A DNA stretch of 64,000 nt from Peptostreptococcaceae bacterium oral taxon 113 str. W5053 (GCA_000467935.1 KI259798.1:16618-80617); one strand, 5' to 3'. Counted from the stretch's first letter, positions 25,967 to 35,979 are shown. Made by a program: numbers and translations. The notes: generated by a model from the sequence alone, not told the origin.

Positions 25967-28366
25967 TTACCACGTGGCTTCTCCGTTATCTCTCAGGGGA
26001 GTGGGTTCCAGATTCCAAATATGGTTATTGTAATCCGCAATGGTGCGATCACTGCTGAATTTGCCGCTGTTGGCAAGGTTTTTCAGGCAGCGTTTCGCCC
26101 ATCCCAAGGGATCCCGATAGGCTAAATCCACTTTTTTGTGTGCGTCCTTATAGCTTTGAAAATCCTTTAAGATATAATATTGATCGCCTCGACTGCCGTC
26201 TTTGGGGTCGACCAGAGCATTATAGATGTCCAAGAACATATAGCTGTCATTATCTTTTAAGATTCCATTTAACAGGGAATCCACTGCATGGCGAATTTCC
26301 TGATCTTTATGATAATATTCTTTCGGATTATAGCTTTGGGCAATGTCCATTAATTCCTCTACTCGTGCGCCGAAAATAAAGTTGGCTTCTTCACCGGCTT
26401 CTTCTACAATTTCTACATTGGCTCCGTCAAAGGTTCCTAACGTGGGAGTGGCATTGAGCATGAATTTCATATTGCCTGTGCCGCTGGCCTCTTTTCCGGC
26501 GGTGGAAATCTGTTCACTGATATCCGCTGCGGGGAAGAGTTTTTGCGCGTAGCTCACACGATAATTTTCTACAAAGACCACCTTTAACTTGTCCTGAATG
26601 GTCTTATCCTGATTGATCATATTGGCAATTTCATTGATAAATTTAATAATGCCTTTGGCGCGGAAATAACCGGGAGCTGCCTTGCCGCCGAAGATAAAAG
26701 TGTGCGGACAAATATCCAAATCCGGATCTTCCTTCAGGCGATAATATAAATCGATAATATGCAAAGCATTTAGAAGCTGTCGTTTATATTCATGGATGCG
26801 TTTGATTTGAATATCGAAAATACTGTCCGGATTCAGCTTAATTCCTTCAACGGATTCAATATATTCCGCCAATTGTCTTTTCTTTTCCCGTTTGATATCC
26901 ATCAGTTCCATGAGAACTTCATCATTATCTAAAAATTGTTCCAATTCCTTTAAACGGGATAAATCTTTAACCCATTCCTGATGACCTAAATGTTTTGTGA
27001 TAAATGCGGTCAATTCCGGATTGGAAAGCATCAGCCAGCGTCTGGGGGTGATTCCGTTGGTTTTATTTTGGAATTTTTCAGGATAGAGCTTGTACCAGTC
27101 CTTGAACACATCGGCTTTTAGAATTTCCGTGTGTAAAGCGGCTACACCGTTGACGGCTATGGCTGTGTGAAGAGCAAGGAAGGTCATGCACACCGTATCA
27201 TTGGTCATAATTTTCATGGCTTCGATTTTTTCCGAACTGTAATCCAATATCCTCAGATTGTCGGTAAAACGCCGATTGATTTCCCTGATAATGCTAAGAA
27301 TTCTTGGGGATACCTCCTCAATAACATCCAGACACCAGCATTCCATCGCTTCGCTTAAAATGGTGTGATTGGTAAAGGCGAATACCTGTTTGGTGATATC
27401 CCAAGCCTGTCCCCATTCCAAGCCTTCCTGATCCATTAGTAAACGCATCAATTCCGGAATGGCGATAACCGGATGGGTATCGTTTAATTGGAAAATGTGT
27501 AATTCCGCAAAACGGGAAAAATCATCGCCGTGATTTTTTTTGTATTTGACAATAATATCCTGTAAAGAAGCGCTGACAAAGAAATATTGCTGTTTTAATC
27601 GAAGGACTTTGCCCGGACGTTGCATATCGTTAGGATATAGTACACGGGAAATATCTTCACTGCGATTTTTATCCATAACAGCTCTATCATATTCAAAATT
27701 GTTAAACAGATTAAAGTCGAAAGGATTTACACTTTCCGCCTGCCATAAACGAAGAGTGTTGACATTACACGTATCGTAACCTAAGATAGGCATGTCATAG
27801 GGAACGGCTTTAATAATCTGCTCACGAAAATGAATCATCTTGGCTTCGCTCTCCTTGCGTAAAATCCATGGATTGTTGTCTTTAATCCATTCATCCCCTT
27901 CTTCCGTTTGAAAGCCGTCTATAAAACGCTGTTTAAAAAGTCCTTGATTATACAATACACCGTAACCGTACAAAGGCAGACTTAAAGTCGTTGCGGATTC
28001 CATAAAGCAAGCTGCTAAACGACCCAGTCCGCCGTTGCCCAAGGCGGCATCTTCTTCCTTTTCCTCCAGTTGATTTAAATTCAACCCCAGGGATTCAACA
28101 AATTCCTTAATTTGAGAGAAATAACCGATATTGAGCATATTGTTACCTAAGCTTCTGCCGATTAAAAACTCCGCACTGAAATAATAGGCTTTTCGTTTGT
28201 CATCGAAAAGTGCGTTGGTTGCGGACCAATCGTCAGCCAGCATGCTCATAATGGTATGGCTTAATGCCTCATACTTTTCCTGATTATTGGAAGTCTCAAT
28301 AGTTTTTGTAAAATACAAACGTAACATCGTTTCAAAAGTCATTCGAAAACGATCCAAATCAAACAT
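25967..28366 (-). CDS. glgP: Glycogen/maltodextrin phosphorylase
   Basis: This PLP enzyme releases glucose-1-phosphate from alpha-1,4-glucans. The 799-residue sequence contains the conserved EEDAALGNGGLGRLAACFMES region near residue 105, the substrate segment NKTNGITPRRW, and the PLP lysine motif EASGTGNMKFMLNAT. Length matches the family. AAAGGAG precedes the ATG. It is a single gene: no glgBCAD neighbours are present, so the glucan source is unclear. Maltodextrin phosphorylase is the alternative name. Confidence 0.95.
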   Translation of the reverse strand: MFDLDRFRMTFETMLRLYFTKTIETSNNQEKYEALSHTIMSMLADDWSATNALFDDKRKAYYFSAEFLIGRSLGNNMLNIGYFSQIKEFVESLGLNLNQLEEKEEDAALGNGGLGRLAACFMESATTLSLPLYGYGVLYNQGLFKQRFIDGFQTEEGDEWIKDNNPWILRKESEAKMIHFREQIIKAVPYDMPILGYDTCNVNTLRLWQAESVNPFDFNLFNNFEYDRAVMDKNRSEDISRVLYPNDMQRPGKVLRLKQQYFFVSASLQDIIVKYKKNHGDDFSRFAELHIFQLNDTHPVIAIPELMRLLMDQEGLEWGQAWDITKQVFAFTNHTILSEAMECWCLDVIEEVSPRILSIIREINRRFTDNLRILDYSSEKIEAMKIMTNDTVCMTFLALHTAIAVNGVAALHTEILKADVFKDWYKLYPEKFQNKTNGITPRRWLMLSNPELTAFITKHLGHQEWVKDLSRLKELEQFLDNDEVLMELMDIKREKKRQLAEYIESVEGIKLNPDSIFDIQIKRIHEYKRQLLNALHIIDLYYRLKEDPDLDICPHTFIFGGKAAPGYFRAKGIIKFINEIANMINQDKTIQDKLKVVFVENYRVSYAQKLFPAADISEQISTAGKEASGTGNMKFMLNATPTLGTFDGANVEIVEEAGEEANFIFGARVEELMDIAQSYNPKEYYHKDQEIRHAVDSLLNGILKDNDSYMFLDIYNALVDPKDGSRGDQYYILKDFQSYKDAHKKVDLAYRDPLGWAKRCLKNLANSGKFSSDRTIADYNNHIWNLEPTPLRDNGEATW

Positions 28367-28502
28367 ATCTCAAAAATCTCCTTTCTGCCTGGTCATTTAA
28401 TTGTATATGGTATAGGAAGAAAAATCAATGAATAAGTGATAAAATATAAAATTGGGTGTGATTCATCAGATTGAAAGATAAATAGAATAGGAGATAAAAA
28501 AT

Positions 28503-29261
28503 ATGCGATTAATTTCATGGAATATCAATGGGCTGCGAGCCGTGTTGAAAAAAGGTTTTTTGGATTTTGTTAAAGAAAGCGGAGCGGATGTCATCAGCCT
28601 TCAGGAAATTAAAATAAAGGAGGGGCAGGCGATATTGGATTTGGGTTCCTATGAGGAATACTATAATTATGCGCAAAGGGCGGGATACTCCGGAACCGCC
28701 ACCTTTACCTTAAAAACGCCTTTATCCGTAACACGGGGAATGGGTATCCAAGAGCATGACAATGAAGGTCGAGTGCTGACTTTGGAATATGACGATTTTT
28801 ATTTAATCAATGTCTATACCCCCAATTCCAAAAGGGAATTGGAACGTTTGGAGTATCGAGGCATATGGGATGATGCATTTAGATCTTATGCTTTAAATTT
28901 GGAAGGGAAAAAACCGGTGGTAATTTGCGGAGATTTAAATGTGGCCCATCAGGAAATTGATTTAAAAAATCCGGCGCAAAATCGTCGCAGTGCAGGATTT
29001 ACCGATGAAGAAAGAGAAAAATTTACACATCTTTTGCAAGCGGGATACGTAGACAGTTTTCGCCACGTATATCCGGATGTGAAAGATGCGTATACCTGGT
29101 GGAGTTATATCACCAAAGCCAGAGAGCGAAATGCCGGTTGGAGAATTGATTATTTTGTAGTCAGCGATCGATTGAAAGATAAAATCAAAGACGCAGGAAT
29201 TTTAAATCAAGTGATGGGTTCGGATCATTGTCCCGTTTATTTGGAATTAGATGCTCAATAA
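28503..29261 (+). CDS. xth: Exodeoxyribonuclease III (AP endonuclease)
   Basis: A 252-residue member of the ExoIII/ExoA family, which cuts DNA at abasic sites and removes 3' blocking groups in base excision repair. The motifs are clear: SWNINGLRA at the start, SLQEIKI, GDLNVAHQEIDL, RIDYFVVS and the catalytic GSDHCPV at the C terminus. Length and motifs match B. subtilis ExoA. AGGAGA precedes the ATG. It is divergent from glgP. Confidence 0.96.
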   Translation: MRLISWNINGLRAVLKKGFLDFVKESGADVISLQEIKIKEGQAILDLGSYEEYYNYAQRAGYSGTATFTLKTPLSVTRGMGIQEHDNEGRVLTLEYDDFYLINVYTPNSKRELERLEYRGIWDDAFRSYALNLEGKKPVVICGDLNVAHQEIDLKNPAQNRRSAGFTDEEREKFTHLLQAGYVDSFRHVYPDVKDAYTWWSYITKARERNAGWRIDYFVVSDRLKDKIKDAGILNQVMGSDHCPVYLELDAQ

Positions 29262-29274
29262 AAGAAAAGTAATG

Positions 29275-29317
29275 AAAAAACCGAGATTTTGAAAGTTTTC
29301 AAAGTCTCGGGTTTTTT
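29275..29317. terminator. Bidirectional terminator after xth
   Basis: CCGAGATTTTGAAA (29281-29294) pairs with TTTCAAAGTCTCGG (ending 29310), preceded by an A run and followed by seven T residues. It serves xth and the convergent zinc-ribbon gene. Confidence 0.85.
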
Positions 29318-29964
29318 TAATCTAATACTTTAACATCCGGATCATAAATACACACAGGTCGACGAGAATGAGAAGTTTCCCGAGCGGCATCCAACAATCC
29401 CTTGATACGTACACGATGATCGTTATATTCTGCCGGATTGAAGTCGGTAAAAACGATTTGAATTTCGGAAATATTGGGATAATTCTTTCCATTTCCCTGA
29501 ACATGGATTCGTTTTTCCAAATTTAAAACATAGAAATCCGTCCACCCCGTTTCCGGATCTTTCCATTGATTGATATGGAAGGTTCCTGTAAGTTCCACTT
29601 CATTGCCAAGGGATAAAGCATCTTCCATAGGAAGTTCATTTTCCCTATTTGCATTTTCTCCCGGTTTTTCGTTATTTTCCAATGGGTTAACGGGTTCTGA
29701 AGTTTCCTTGGATGCCGGTGGTTGAATGGAGCTTTCCGAAGAAGCCGGTTTCGGGCTGCTTGGATGAGCCGGACGATATACACCGAAATAATAAGCTAAA
29801 AGTAAAATGGGAATCAAAAGGATTAGAAAGCCGATAACACGCCGAAGAATTCTGCGACGCCTTCTTGCCTTGCGCTTACGAGGGCTTATTCGTCGGCGCA
29901 AACCGCAATAAGGGCATTCTGTAGCATTTCGATCCACTTCTTGATGACATCTTGGACAAATCAT
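29317..29964 (-). CDS. Zinc-ribbon membrane protein
   Basis: A 215-residue protein. Residues 1-20 form a zinc ribbon (CPRCHQEV, then CPYCGLRRR), followed by a very basic patch (about 28-42), one membrane helix (about 43-62) and a Pro/Ser/Glu linker (about 65-110). The C-terminal domain of about 100 residues (VELTGTF, IQIVFTDF, HRVRIKGLL, SHSRRPVCI) resembles the small OB-like DUF4431-type modules; that resemblance is tentative. Orientation would be zinc ribbon inside, C-terminal domain outside. Function unknown. GAGGTGG precedes the ATG. Confidence 0.8.
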   Translation of the reverse strand: MICPRCHQEVDRNATECPYCGLRRRISPRKRKARRRRRILRRVIGFLILLIPILLLAYYFGVYRPAHPSSPKPASSESSIQPPASKETSEPVNPLENNEKPGENANRENELPMEDALSLGNEVELTGTFHINQWKDPETGWTDFYVLNLEKRIHVQGNGKNYPNISEIQIVFTDFNPAEYNDHRVRIKGLLDAARETSHSRRPVCIYDPDVKVLD

Positions 29965-30026
29965 AAAACCACCTCTTTCTATGCTATTGTACCGAAAAAA
30001 GAGAAATCACTCAAGAGTGGGGGTAT

Positions 30027-30050
30027 AAAAAAATTCTCCCGAAGGAGAAT
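30027..30050 (-). terminator. Terminator after gltS
   Basis: On the minus strand ATTCTCC pairs with GGAGAAT (30033-30050) around a short loop, followed by a T run, directly after the gltS stop codon. Confidence 0.7.
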
Positions 30051-30052
30051 CT

Positions 30053-31234
30053 TTATTTGAGAAAATTAATAAAAGCTTCAATTTGTGCCACATTGGTAAA
30101 ATCGATAAACAATGCGCCTACAAGAGGCAAAACGAAAAAGGCCTGTTCCGAATAGGAAAATTTTTCGCAGACGGAAACCATATTTGCCATACCGTTGGCC
30201 GTTGCTCCCATGCCGAAGCCGCAATGTCCGGCGCAAATAACAGCGGAATCGTAGTTATGCCCCATAAAATAGTAAGTAACAAAACGAACGAAAAGATAAG
30301 TGATAACACATTGAGCCGCTAAAAGGACGACCATGGGAATAGCCAAATCTGCCAATTGCCAAAGCTTCATAGTCATCAAAGCTTCCGCCAAAAACAGATT
30401 TAAACCGATATTTCCTGCTGTGGAAATTTCGTTCATGGGGGATTTATAAAGCCCCGCATCGGAAATATTACGCATGACGACGGCTACCAGCATGGCACCG
30501 ATATAGCCGGGGAAGTGCAATCCGGTTTTTGAAATCCATCCGGAAACATAAACCCCGAGCCCCATGGCGATTAAGATGTGAACGAAAGCGGATAACAGAT
30601 GTTCTTCTTTTAATACTTTGACCGTATCGGAGAGGATATTTCCTTGGTTGGAAGAGTCCTTTTTATCGAAAAGACTGAATCGAGTGATAAGACGATTGGC
30701 CAAAGGTCCGCCCATCATGGAACCGGCCAATAAACCGAAAGTGGCGCTGGCAAGGGCGACGGTTTCCGCACCCACAATCCCCAAGGCTTCCACATGAGGC
30801 GCAATGCCTCCGGAAGTGCCGTGACCTCCTGTCATGGCGGTAGAACCGGTCATCAAAGCCAACAGCGGAGGAACTTTAACCACGGGAGCCAAAATAACCG
30901 CTACGATATTTTGAAATACGGCTAAAAGCGTTGCAACCAGCAAAAATTTGACGACAATCAAACCTCCTTTTTTTAAGGTTTGGAAACTGGCGTTAAAACC
31001 GATAGAGGTGAAGAATATGGTCATAAAGAAATTTTTTAAAGTCTCCTCAAACTCGAATCCTCCAAGACCGCTTTGTCGGAGGGTGAGATGAAAAATTGCA
31101 AAAATTAAACCGCCGATAACCGGCGCAGGAATGCAATACTTCGAAAAGAAGGAGATTTTCTCTCGAATCCACCGTCCGACAAGTAAAAATAACACTGCTA
31201 AACCCATTGTTTGAAGCATATCCAGTTGAATCAT
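30053..31234 (-). CDS. gltS: Sodium/glutamate symporter GltS
   Basis: A 393-residue polytopic transporter of the ESS family that takes up glutamate with Na+. The two inverted halves each carry the family glycine-rich signature: GSTAMTGGHGTSGGIAP in the first half and AGHCGFGMGATANGMANM in the second. The start at 31234 follows AAAGGAG; an upstream in-frame ATG at 31291 has no site. Single gene between terminators. Confidence 0.94.
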   Translation of the reverse strand: MIQLDMLQTMGLAVLFLLVGRWIREKISFFSKYCIPAPVIGGLIFAIFHLTLRQSGLGGFEFEETLKNFFMTIFFTSIGFNASFQTLKKGGLIVVKFLLVATLLAVFQNIVAVILAPVVKVPPLLALMTGSTAMTGGHGTSGGIAPHVEALGIVGAETVALASATFGLLAGSMMGGPLANRLITRFSLFDKKDSSNQGNILSDTVKVLKEEHLLSAFVHILIAMGLGVYVSGWISKTGLHFPGYIGAMLVAVVMRNISDAGLYKSPMNEISTAGNIGLNLFLAEALMTMKLWQLADLAIPMVVLLAAQCVITYLFVRFVTYYFMGHNYDSAVICAGHCGFGMGATANGMANMVSVCEKFSYSEQAFFVLPLVGALFIDFTNVAQIEAFINFLK

Positions 31235-31446
31235 TGTGAAAACTCCTTTCTTATAGTATTTCGTTAAAGCATACCATAAATAAAATAACAATGCAAGGAA
31301 TTTTTTAAAAATTTTTCACTCAAAAATCAAGGTCAAATAGAATATGGTTAAAGGAATGGAAAAATACAAGAAAATTGATATTTTTCGAAAAATACGTCTT
31401 TTTTATTTTGACAGATTTGATACAATACACATGGAGGGAAGTCGTC

Positions 31447-32382
31447 ATGTTTGTAGAAATCAAGGATACTTTAGTCCGAAGCGAGCCGACAAAGTGGAAC
31501 GGGGAAAACCCGGCAATTGCTTATTTTACATTGGAAGAATTAAGAAAGAGTGCAAGTGTTTTGAAGATTGACTTGCAGATTTTGGAAGAATTGCAGGAAC
31601 GTAAAAATCCGGAAAGTTTTATCAATGCTTGGGAAGATTACAGTTTCGGATGTCTTTATCTCTTGGAAGTGGGAAGAAAAGATCACGGTCGAGATTTAGC
31701 CGGAATTTATCTTTCGTCGGATCTTTTTGTATTGATTCATCTGTTTGATGAAGACGGTTCTATTGAAAGCGCTTTTCGACGAAGTTTGGAACAACCGGGA
31801 GTTCTTCGAGGAGGGATTCCGAGAGTACTCAGTCTATTTTTTAAAGACATGATTCGGGGACATAACAATTTATATGACAGACTTCGAGAGCAAATCGAAT
31901 TTTTAGAGGATAAGGTCTGGTCTTCCAAAAAAGTGGATCAATTAATCGGTGAAGAGATTTCAAAGATTAATCACGAACTTTTGCTTCTTTACAATTATTA
32001 TGAGCAATTAAGTGATTTCTGTGAAACTTTGGAAGATAATGAAAATGAAATCTTCACCGAGGAAGGTTTGGGACATATCCGTTCATTAAATACGCGAATT
32101 ACCCGATATGCAGCCAATATAAGCCGATTGAGAGAATATTTGCATCAGGTTCGAGAAAACTTTCAATCCAAACAGGATTTCCAACTCAATCAGACCGTGA
32201 CGATTTTTACGGTGGTCACCACGATTTTTTTACCTCTGACTCTTTTGGTCGGCTGGTATGGAATGAATTTCAAGTATATGCCGGAGCTCTATTGGAGATA
32301 CGGGTATTTGGGCGTTTTTATTCTCAGCGTATTTATCGTAATCATCAGCATTTATTATTTTAGGAAGAAAAAATTGCTCTAA
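31447..32382 (+). CDS. corA: CorA-type magnesium/divalent cation channel
   Basis: A 311-residue member of the CorA/MIT family. It has an acidic N-terminal cytoplasmic alpha/beta domain, a long helical region (about 140-240) and two C-terminal membrane helices joined by the diagnostic YGMN motif at the end of the first one. Mg2+ uptake is the usual role; Co2+ or Zn2+ are alternatives. The start at 31447 follows GGAGGGAAG. An open frame back to 31375 lacks a ribosome binding site. Single gene. Confidence 0.92.
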   Translation: MFVEIKDTLVRSEPTKWNGENPAIAYFTLEELRKSASVLKIDLQILEELQERKNPESFINAWEDYSFGCLYLLEVGRKDHGRDLAGIYLSSDLFVLIHLFDEDGSIESAFRRSLEQPGVLRGGIPRVLSLFFKDMIRGHNNLYDRLREQIEFLEDKVWSSKKVDQLIGEEISKINHELLLLYNYYEQLSDFCETLEDNENEIFTEEGLGHIRSLNTRITRYAANISRLREYLHQVRENFQSKQDFQLNQTVTIFTVVTTIFLPLTLLVGWYGMNFKYMPELYWRYGYLGVFILSVFIVIISIYYFRKKKLL

Positions 32383-32458
32383 AAAAGCGTCCTTTTAAAT
32401 GTCAGCCCTTCGTTTCGGATACGAAATTCGGGGATTCCCTTCAAAAGGACGCTTTTTT
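32381..32458. terminator. Long bidirectional terminator hairpin
   Basis: AAAAAAGCGTCCTTTT (32381-32396) pairs perfectly with AAAAGGACGCTTTTTT (32443-32458). The roughly 46-base loop has an inner TTCGTTTCGGATACGAA hairpin. It separates convergent corA and the DAACS symporter gene. Confidence 0.8.
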
Positions 32459-32465
32459 GTAAGAG

Positions 32466-33641
32466 TTAATTTTTCCCGTTGTGATTGGTATAAAGACCTG
32501 TAAGCATTAAAGCGATGGCTCCGTCACCGGTCACATTGCAGGCGGTTCCGAAGCTGTCCTGCAAGGCAAAAATCGTTAACATTAAAGCCACACCGGTTTT
32601 GTCAAAAAGTAAAATGCTCGTGATAAGACCTAAAGATGCCATAACTGTTCCCCCGGGAATGCCCGGAGCTCCGATGGCAAAGATACCTAAGAGCAGGATA
32701 AAAAGAATCATGGAGCTTAAAGGGGGCATTTGTCCGTACAACATTTTAGAAATGGTCATGACGAAAAAAGTTTCCGTCAACACGCTGCCGCATAGATGAA
32801 TGGTCGCGCCTATAGGAATGGCAAAGTCCGTGACTTTAGGGTCTAAAGTTTTTGCTTTGCGTGCACAGGTTAAACTAACCGGCAAAGTGGCTGCACTGCT
32901 CATAGTTCCAAGAGCCGTCATATAAGCGGGACCGTAGTGTTTTAACACCTGGAAAGGGTTGGTTTTGGAAATCAGAGCGCCTATAGCATATAAAAAGGCG
33001 AGCCAAATATAATGCCCGATGATAACGATTAGGAGCACTTTTAAAAACAAGGGCAATTGGTGGATAATCCCTCCTTCATAAGCTAAACCTGCAAAGGTAG
33101 TGGCAATAAAAATCGGAAGAATAGGGATAATAATGCGTTTTACAATCGCCATCATCATATTGTTGAATTCTTTAAATAATTGATCCATTGTTTGTGAATT
33201 GGTCCAAATAATGGCAAGTCCCATAAGGATAGCGGTAAATAATGCGGTCATGACAGGAAACAATGGAGGAATCTCCAAATTAAACAATAATTCTTTCGGC
33301 AATTCTTTTAATCCCTGTGCATCGGTAACAATATTAAGACGGGGGATAATGCTGTATCCGGAAAACATGGCTAAAAATGCCGCACCGATGGAAGACAAAT
33401 AAGAAATGCCCAAAGCGCCAAATAACATTTTATTGGCATTGTCCTTTAAGCCGGCAATGGCAGGGGTAATAAATCCTACGATAATTAAAGGGATGGTATA
33501 GAAAATCACCTGCCCGATAATTTGCTTGACGGTCATAATGATCTGAATATGGGTATCATTAGCATATAGACCGACTAAGATACCGACAATGACCCCTAAA
33601 ATCAATTTTAAAATTAAATAATCCTTTTTTGTTTGAGTCAT
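32466..33641 (-). CDS. Dicarboxylate/amino acid:cation symporter (DAACS family)
   Basis: A 391-residue transporter of the GltPh/SstT fold. The first helices are ordinary. The HP1 serine-rich motif appears as GTMSSAATLPVSLTCARK, and the C-terminal helices include GAPGIPGGTVMASLG and the DSFGTACNVTGDGAIALM region corresponding to the substrate-binding TM8. Substrate may be an amino acid or a dicarboxylate; the divergent motif prevents a firmer call. The start at 33641 follows GGAGGTG; the ATG at 33659 is part of that site. Single gene. Confidence 0.9.
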   Translation of the reverse strand: MTQTKKDYLILKLILGVIVGILVGLYANDTHIQIIMTVKQIIGQVIFYTIPLIIVGFITPAIAGLKDNANKMLFGALGISYLSSIGAAFLAMFSGYSIIPRLNIVTDAQGLKELPKELLFNLEIPPLFPVMTALFTAILMGLAIIWTNSQTMDQLFKEFNNMMMAIVKRIIIPILPIFIATTFAGLAYEGGIIHQLPLFLKVLLIVIIGHYIWLAFLYAIGALISKTNPFQVLKHYGPAYMTALGTMSSAATLPVSLTCARKAKTLDPKVTDFAIPIGATIHLCGSVLTETFFVMTISKMLYGQMPPLSSMILFILLLGIFAIGAPGIPGGTVMASLGLITSILLFDKTGVALMLTIFALQDSFGTACNVTGDGAIALMLTGLYTNHNGKN

Positions 33642-33752
33642 TCGAAACACCTCCTTCATTTAGTCTATTAAATATACCCTGATTTGTGTTTTTTGAAAAG
33701 CTTGTAAGTAAAAATAATGATGGGTGATAAGAAAAAAAGAGAGGAAAAAAAC

Positions 33753-34601
33753 ATGGAAACCTGGAAAGAACGAGGAAAGTATTTTTTGAAAGAAATGAAA
33801 GATCCTTATTATAAAGGGGTACCGGGAGAGTATGCCTTTTTCTTAATGATGTCTGTAATTCCGCTATTGATTATAACGGCACAGGTGCTGGCTTTTTTTT
33901 CTCTGTCCATGGATGTGTTTGAAGAATTTATTGGAGAGCCTACGTTCCAGTTGAAGGAAATATTGGCGCCGGTGCTACAATTCGGCAGTGTTAAAAGTTT
34001 AGGTGTGATGTCGTTGTTATCCACTCTTTGGGCCGCATCTAAAATGCAGTTTTCCATGATTCGAGTGAATCGATATGCTTTCGGTTTAAAAGAAAAATAT
34101 TTCGGACTGGGGAGAATTTGGGCTGTAGTCAGTCTGTTATTGATTATCATCTCTATGGCACTAAGTTTGATTCTTTTGGTATATGGGCAAAAATTGGCGG
34201 CATTATTGGATTGGTATATGATGAAAGTCTTTCATCGGGGTTTTCAGCTGGATCGAATTTTTTATTCCATGCGTTGGATTTTTTCCGTCGGGATTTTTAT
34301 TTTATTGAGCTTATTGTTGAATATTTCTTCCACGATGGGGAAAGTACCTGTTAAGCGCCTTTTGCCCGGCAGTATTTTTTCCGCCCTGTCGATGTTGATT
34401 GCTACCGGATTATACTCTATCTATATTGAGCGTCAATCAAATTATAATTTATTATATGGAAGTATGTCTTCCTTGATCATTCTTCTCTTTTGGTTTTTTA
34501 TTTTAGGCACTGTTTTTTTATGGGGGACTGTTGTGAATAAAAGTCAATGGGAATACGAAAAGGACAAGGCGAGAAAGACAGGAATGGAAAAGAAAAATTG
34601 A
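33753..34601 (+). CDS. YihY/virulence factor BrkB family membrane protein
   Basis: A 282-residue inner-membrane protein with six predicted helices. The family features are PYYKGVPGEYAFFLMMSVIPLLI near the start and, near the C terminus, YSIYIERQSNYNLLYGSMSSLIILLFWF followed by TVFLWGTVVN. Despite the old RNase BN label, members are membrane proteins without proven nuclease activity. GAGAGG lies eight bases before the ATG at 33753; the ATG at 33717 is in frame but has no site. Single gene. Confidence 0.88.
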   Translation: METWKERGKYFLKEMKDPYYKGVPGEYAFFLMMSVIPLLIITAQVLAFFSLSMDVFEEFIGEPTFQLKEILAPVLQFGSVKSLGVMSLLSTLWAASKMQFSMIRVNRYAFGLKEKYFGLGRIWAVVSLLLIIISMALSLILLVYGQKLAALLDWYMMKVFHRGFQLDRIFYSMRWIFSVGIFILLSLLLNISSTMGKVPVKRLLPGSIFSALSMLIATGLYSIYIERQSNYNLLYGSMSSLIILLFWFFILGTVFLWGTVVNKSQWEYEKDKARKTGMEKKN

Positions 34602-34620
34602 AAAAAACATCAAACAGAAC

Positions 34621-34656
34621 ACAAAAAAAATCGGGAGTTTTTCTCCCGATTTTTTA
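34621..34656. terminator. Bidirectional terminator
   Basis: ATCGGGAG (34630-34637) pairs with CTCCCGAT (34643-34650), with an A run before and a T run after. It lies between convergent genes for the YihY-like and UspA proteins. Confidence 0.85.
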
Positions 34657-35079
34657 ACGTACAGGAATTGCTAATACGGGAACGGGGCTGTGATGTAAAA
34701 CATAGGTGGTCACACTGCCTACAAAGAAGCGTTCAACGGCTCCGATGCCTCGTGTAGCCATGATAATCAAATTTACCGGATTATTTTCACAATAGTCTAC
34801 AATCTTATCCCCTGCCCGACCGATTACTTTGACCGATTCCACATCGAAATCTTTTAATTCTTTTTCGGCATCACAGATAATTAAATCGCTGTTTTTTTTC
34901 ATTGCATCCACAATAATATTGTCATAAGCATAATGCGCCGAAGCTTGGGGACGGATGTCCGCACTGTTGAAAAGAATAATATGCGCATCAAATTTCTTCG
35001 CCATTTCTTTTGCCATTTCAATGGCTTGACGACTGCCTTCCGACCCGTCTACGGGAAGTAAAATTTTAAAGTCTTTCAT
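34654..35079 (-). CDS. Universal stress protein UspA family
   Basis: A 141-residue single-domain UspA protein with strand-helix alternation. It starts FKILLPVDGSEGSRQAIEMA and has a C-terminal ATP-binding loop reading MATRGIGAVERFFVGSVT, close to the G-x2-G-x9-G-S/T pattern, so it probably binds ATP. It would help survival in stress or growth arrest. AAAGGAG precedes the ATG. Single gene. Confidence 0.92.
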   Translation of the reverse strand: MKDFKILLPVDGSEGSRQAIEMAKEMAKKFDAHIILFNSADIRPQASAHYAYDNIIVDAMKKNSDLIICDAEKELKDFDVESVKVIGRAGDKIVDYCENNPVNLIIMATRGIGAVERFFVGSVTTYVLHHSPVPVLAIPVR

Positions 35080-35196
35080 TTTTGCACGCTCCTTTCATAG
35101 ATTTGTTATGTAAGGTATACCCAAATTTGAGAAATAAATTCAAAAAATTTTTACAGAAATGCAAAAATGTGTACAATAAAAGAGAGGTGAAGTCCT

Positions 35197-35979
35197 ATGA
35201 TTCTTTATTTTTCAGGTACGGGAAACAGCTTTGCCATTGCTAAGTGGTGGGCGAAAAAGACCGGAGACCGAATAACGGCTATTTCAAATTGTTGGAAAAA
35301 TAAAACTTTTTACATAGACACGGATACTTTGTTTTTAACCTATCCGGTTTATTATTACGATTTACCGAATATTGTAGAGGAGACTTTGTCTCGAATGAAT
35401 TTTTCTTCGGTGAAAAAATGTGTGGTTGTGCAAAACTGCGGAGGTATGACCGGACTTGCGGGGGAAAAAATTAGGAAAGTTTTAAAGACTGGAGACCTTC
35501 AAGTGGATTATCTTTTCGACTTGGTGATGCCTGAAAACTATCTGTTGGCTTTTAATCCGCCTAAAGAAGTTAAAGTTCAAAAAATTTTAAGAAAGGCGGA
35601 AAAGTCCTTGGAGGAATTTTACCGAATCACTCAAGAGGAAAAACCGGGTCGATATTATCCCGTTCTTGGACCTTTTCCTAAATTGATTCATGCCGTGGCT
35701 CGACCCTTTTATGACAGAGGTTGTAAAACGAGAAAATTTTGGGCGGATGAAAACTGTATTGCTTGTGGGATTTGTGCGAAAGTTTGTCCTGTCGAAGCTA
35801 TTGCAATAAAAGAGGGTAAACCGGTATGGGTCAGGGATAAATGCGTTCACTGTTTAGCCTGTATCAGCAATTGCCCGGTCAAAGCTTTACAATACGGAAA
35901 GCGGACAAAACATCGTCGCCGATATGTACATCCTGAATATAGGATTGCCGTACAAAATACGGAGAAGGAAAGCAGATGA
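35197..35979 (+). CDS. EFR1-type flavodoxin-ferredoxin fusion protein
   Basis: A 260-residue redox protein. The N-terminal flavodoxin-like domain has the FMN phosphate loop YFSGTGNSFAIA (residues about 4-15). The C-terminal bacterial ferredoxin domain has two 4Fe-4S motifs, CIACGICAKVCP and CVHCLACISNCP. This layout is the EFR1 family common in anaerobes, in which electrons pass between FMN and clusters; the physiological partner is unknown. AGAGAGGTG precedes the ATG. The next gene follows after 36 bases and may be co-transcribed. Confidence 0.92.
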   Translation: MILYFSGTGNSFAIAKWWAKKTGDRITAISNCWKNKTFYIDTDTLFLTYPVYYYDLPNIVEETLSRMNFSSVKKCVVVQNCGGMTGLAGEKIRKVLKTGDLQVDYLFDLVMPENYLLAFNPPKEVKVQKILRKAEKSLEEFYRITQEEKPGRYYPVLGPFPKLIHAVARPFYDRGCKTRKFWADENCIACGICAKVCPVEAIAIKEGKPVWVRDKCVHCLACISNCPVKALQYGKRTKHRRRYVHPEYRIAVQNTEKESR

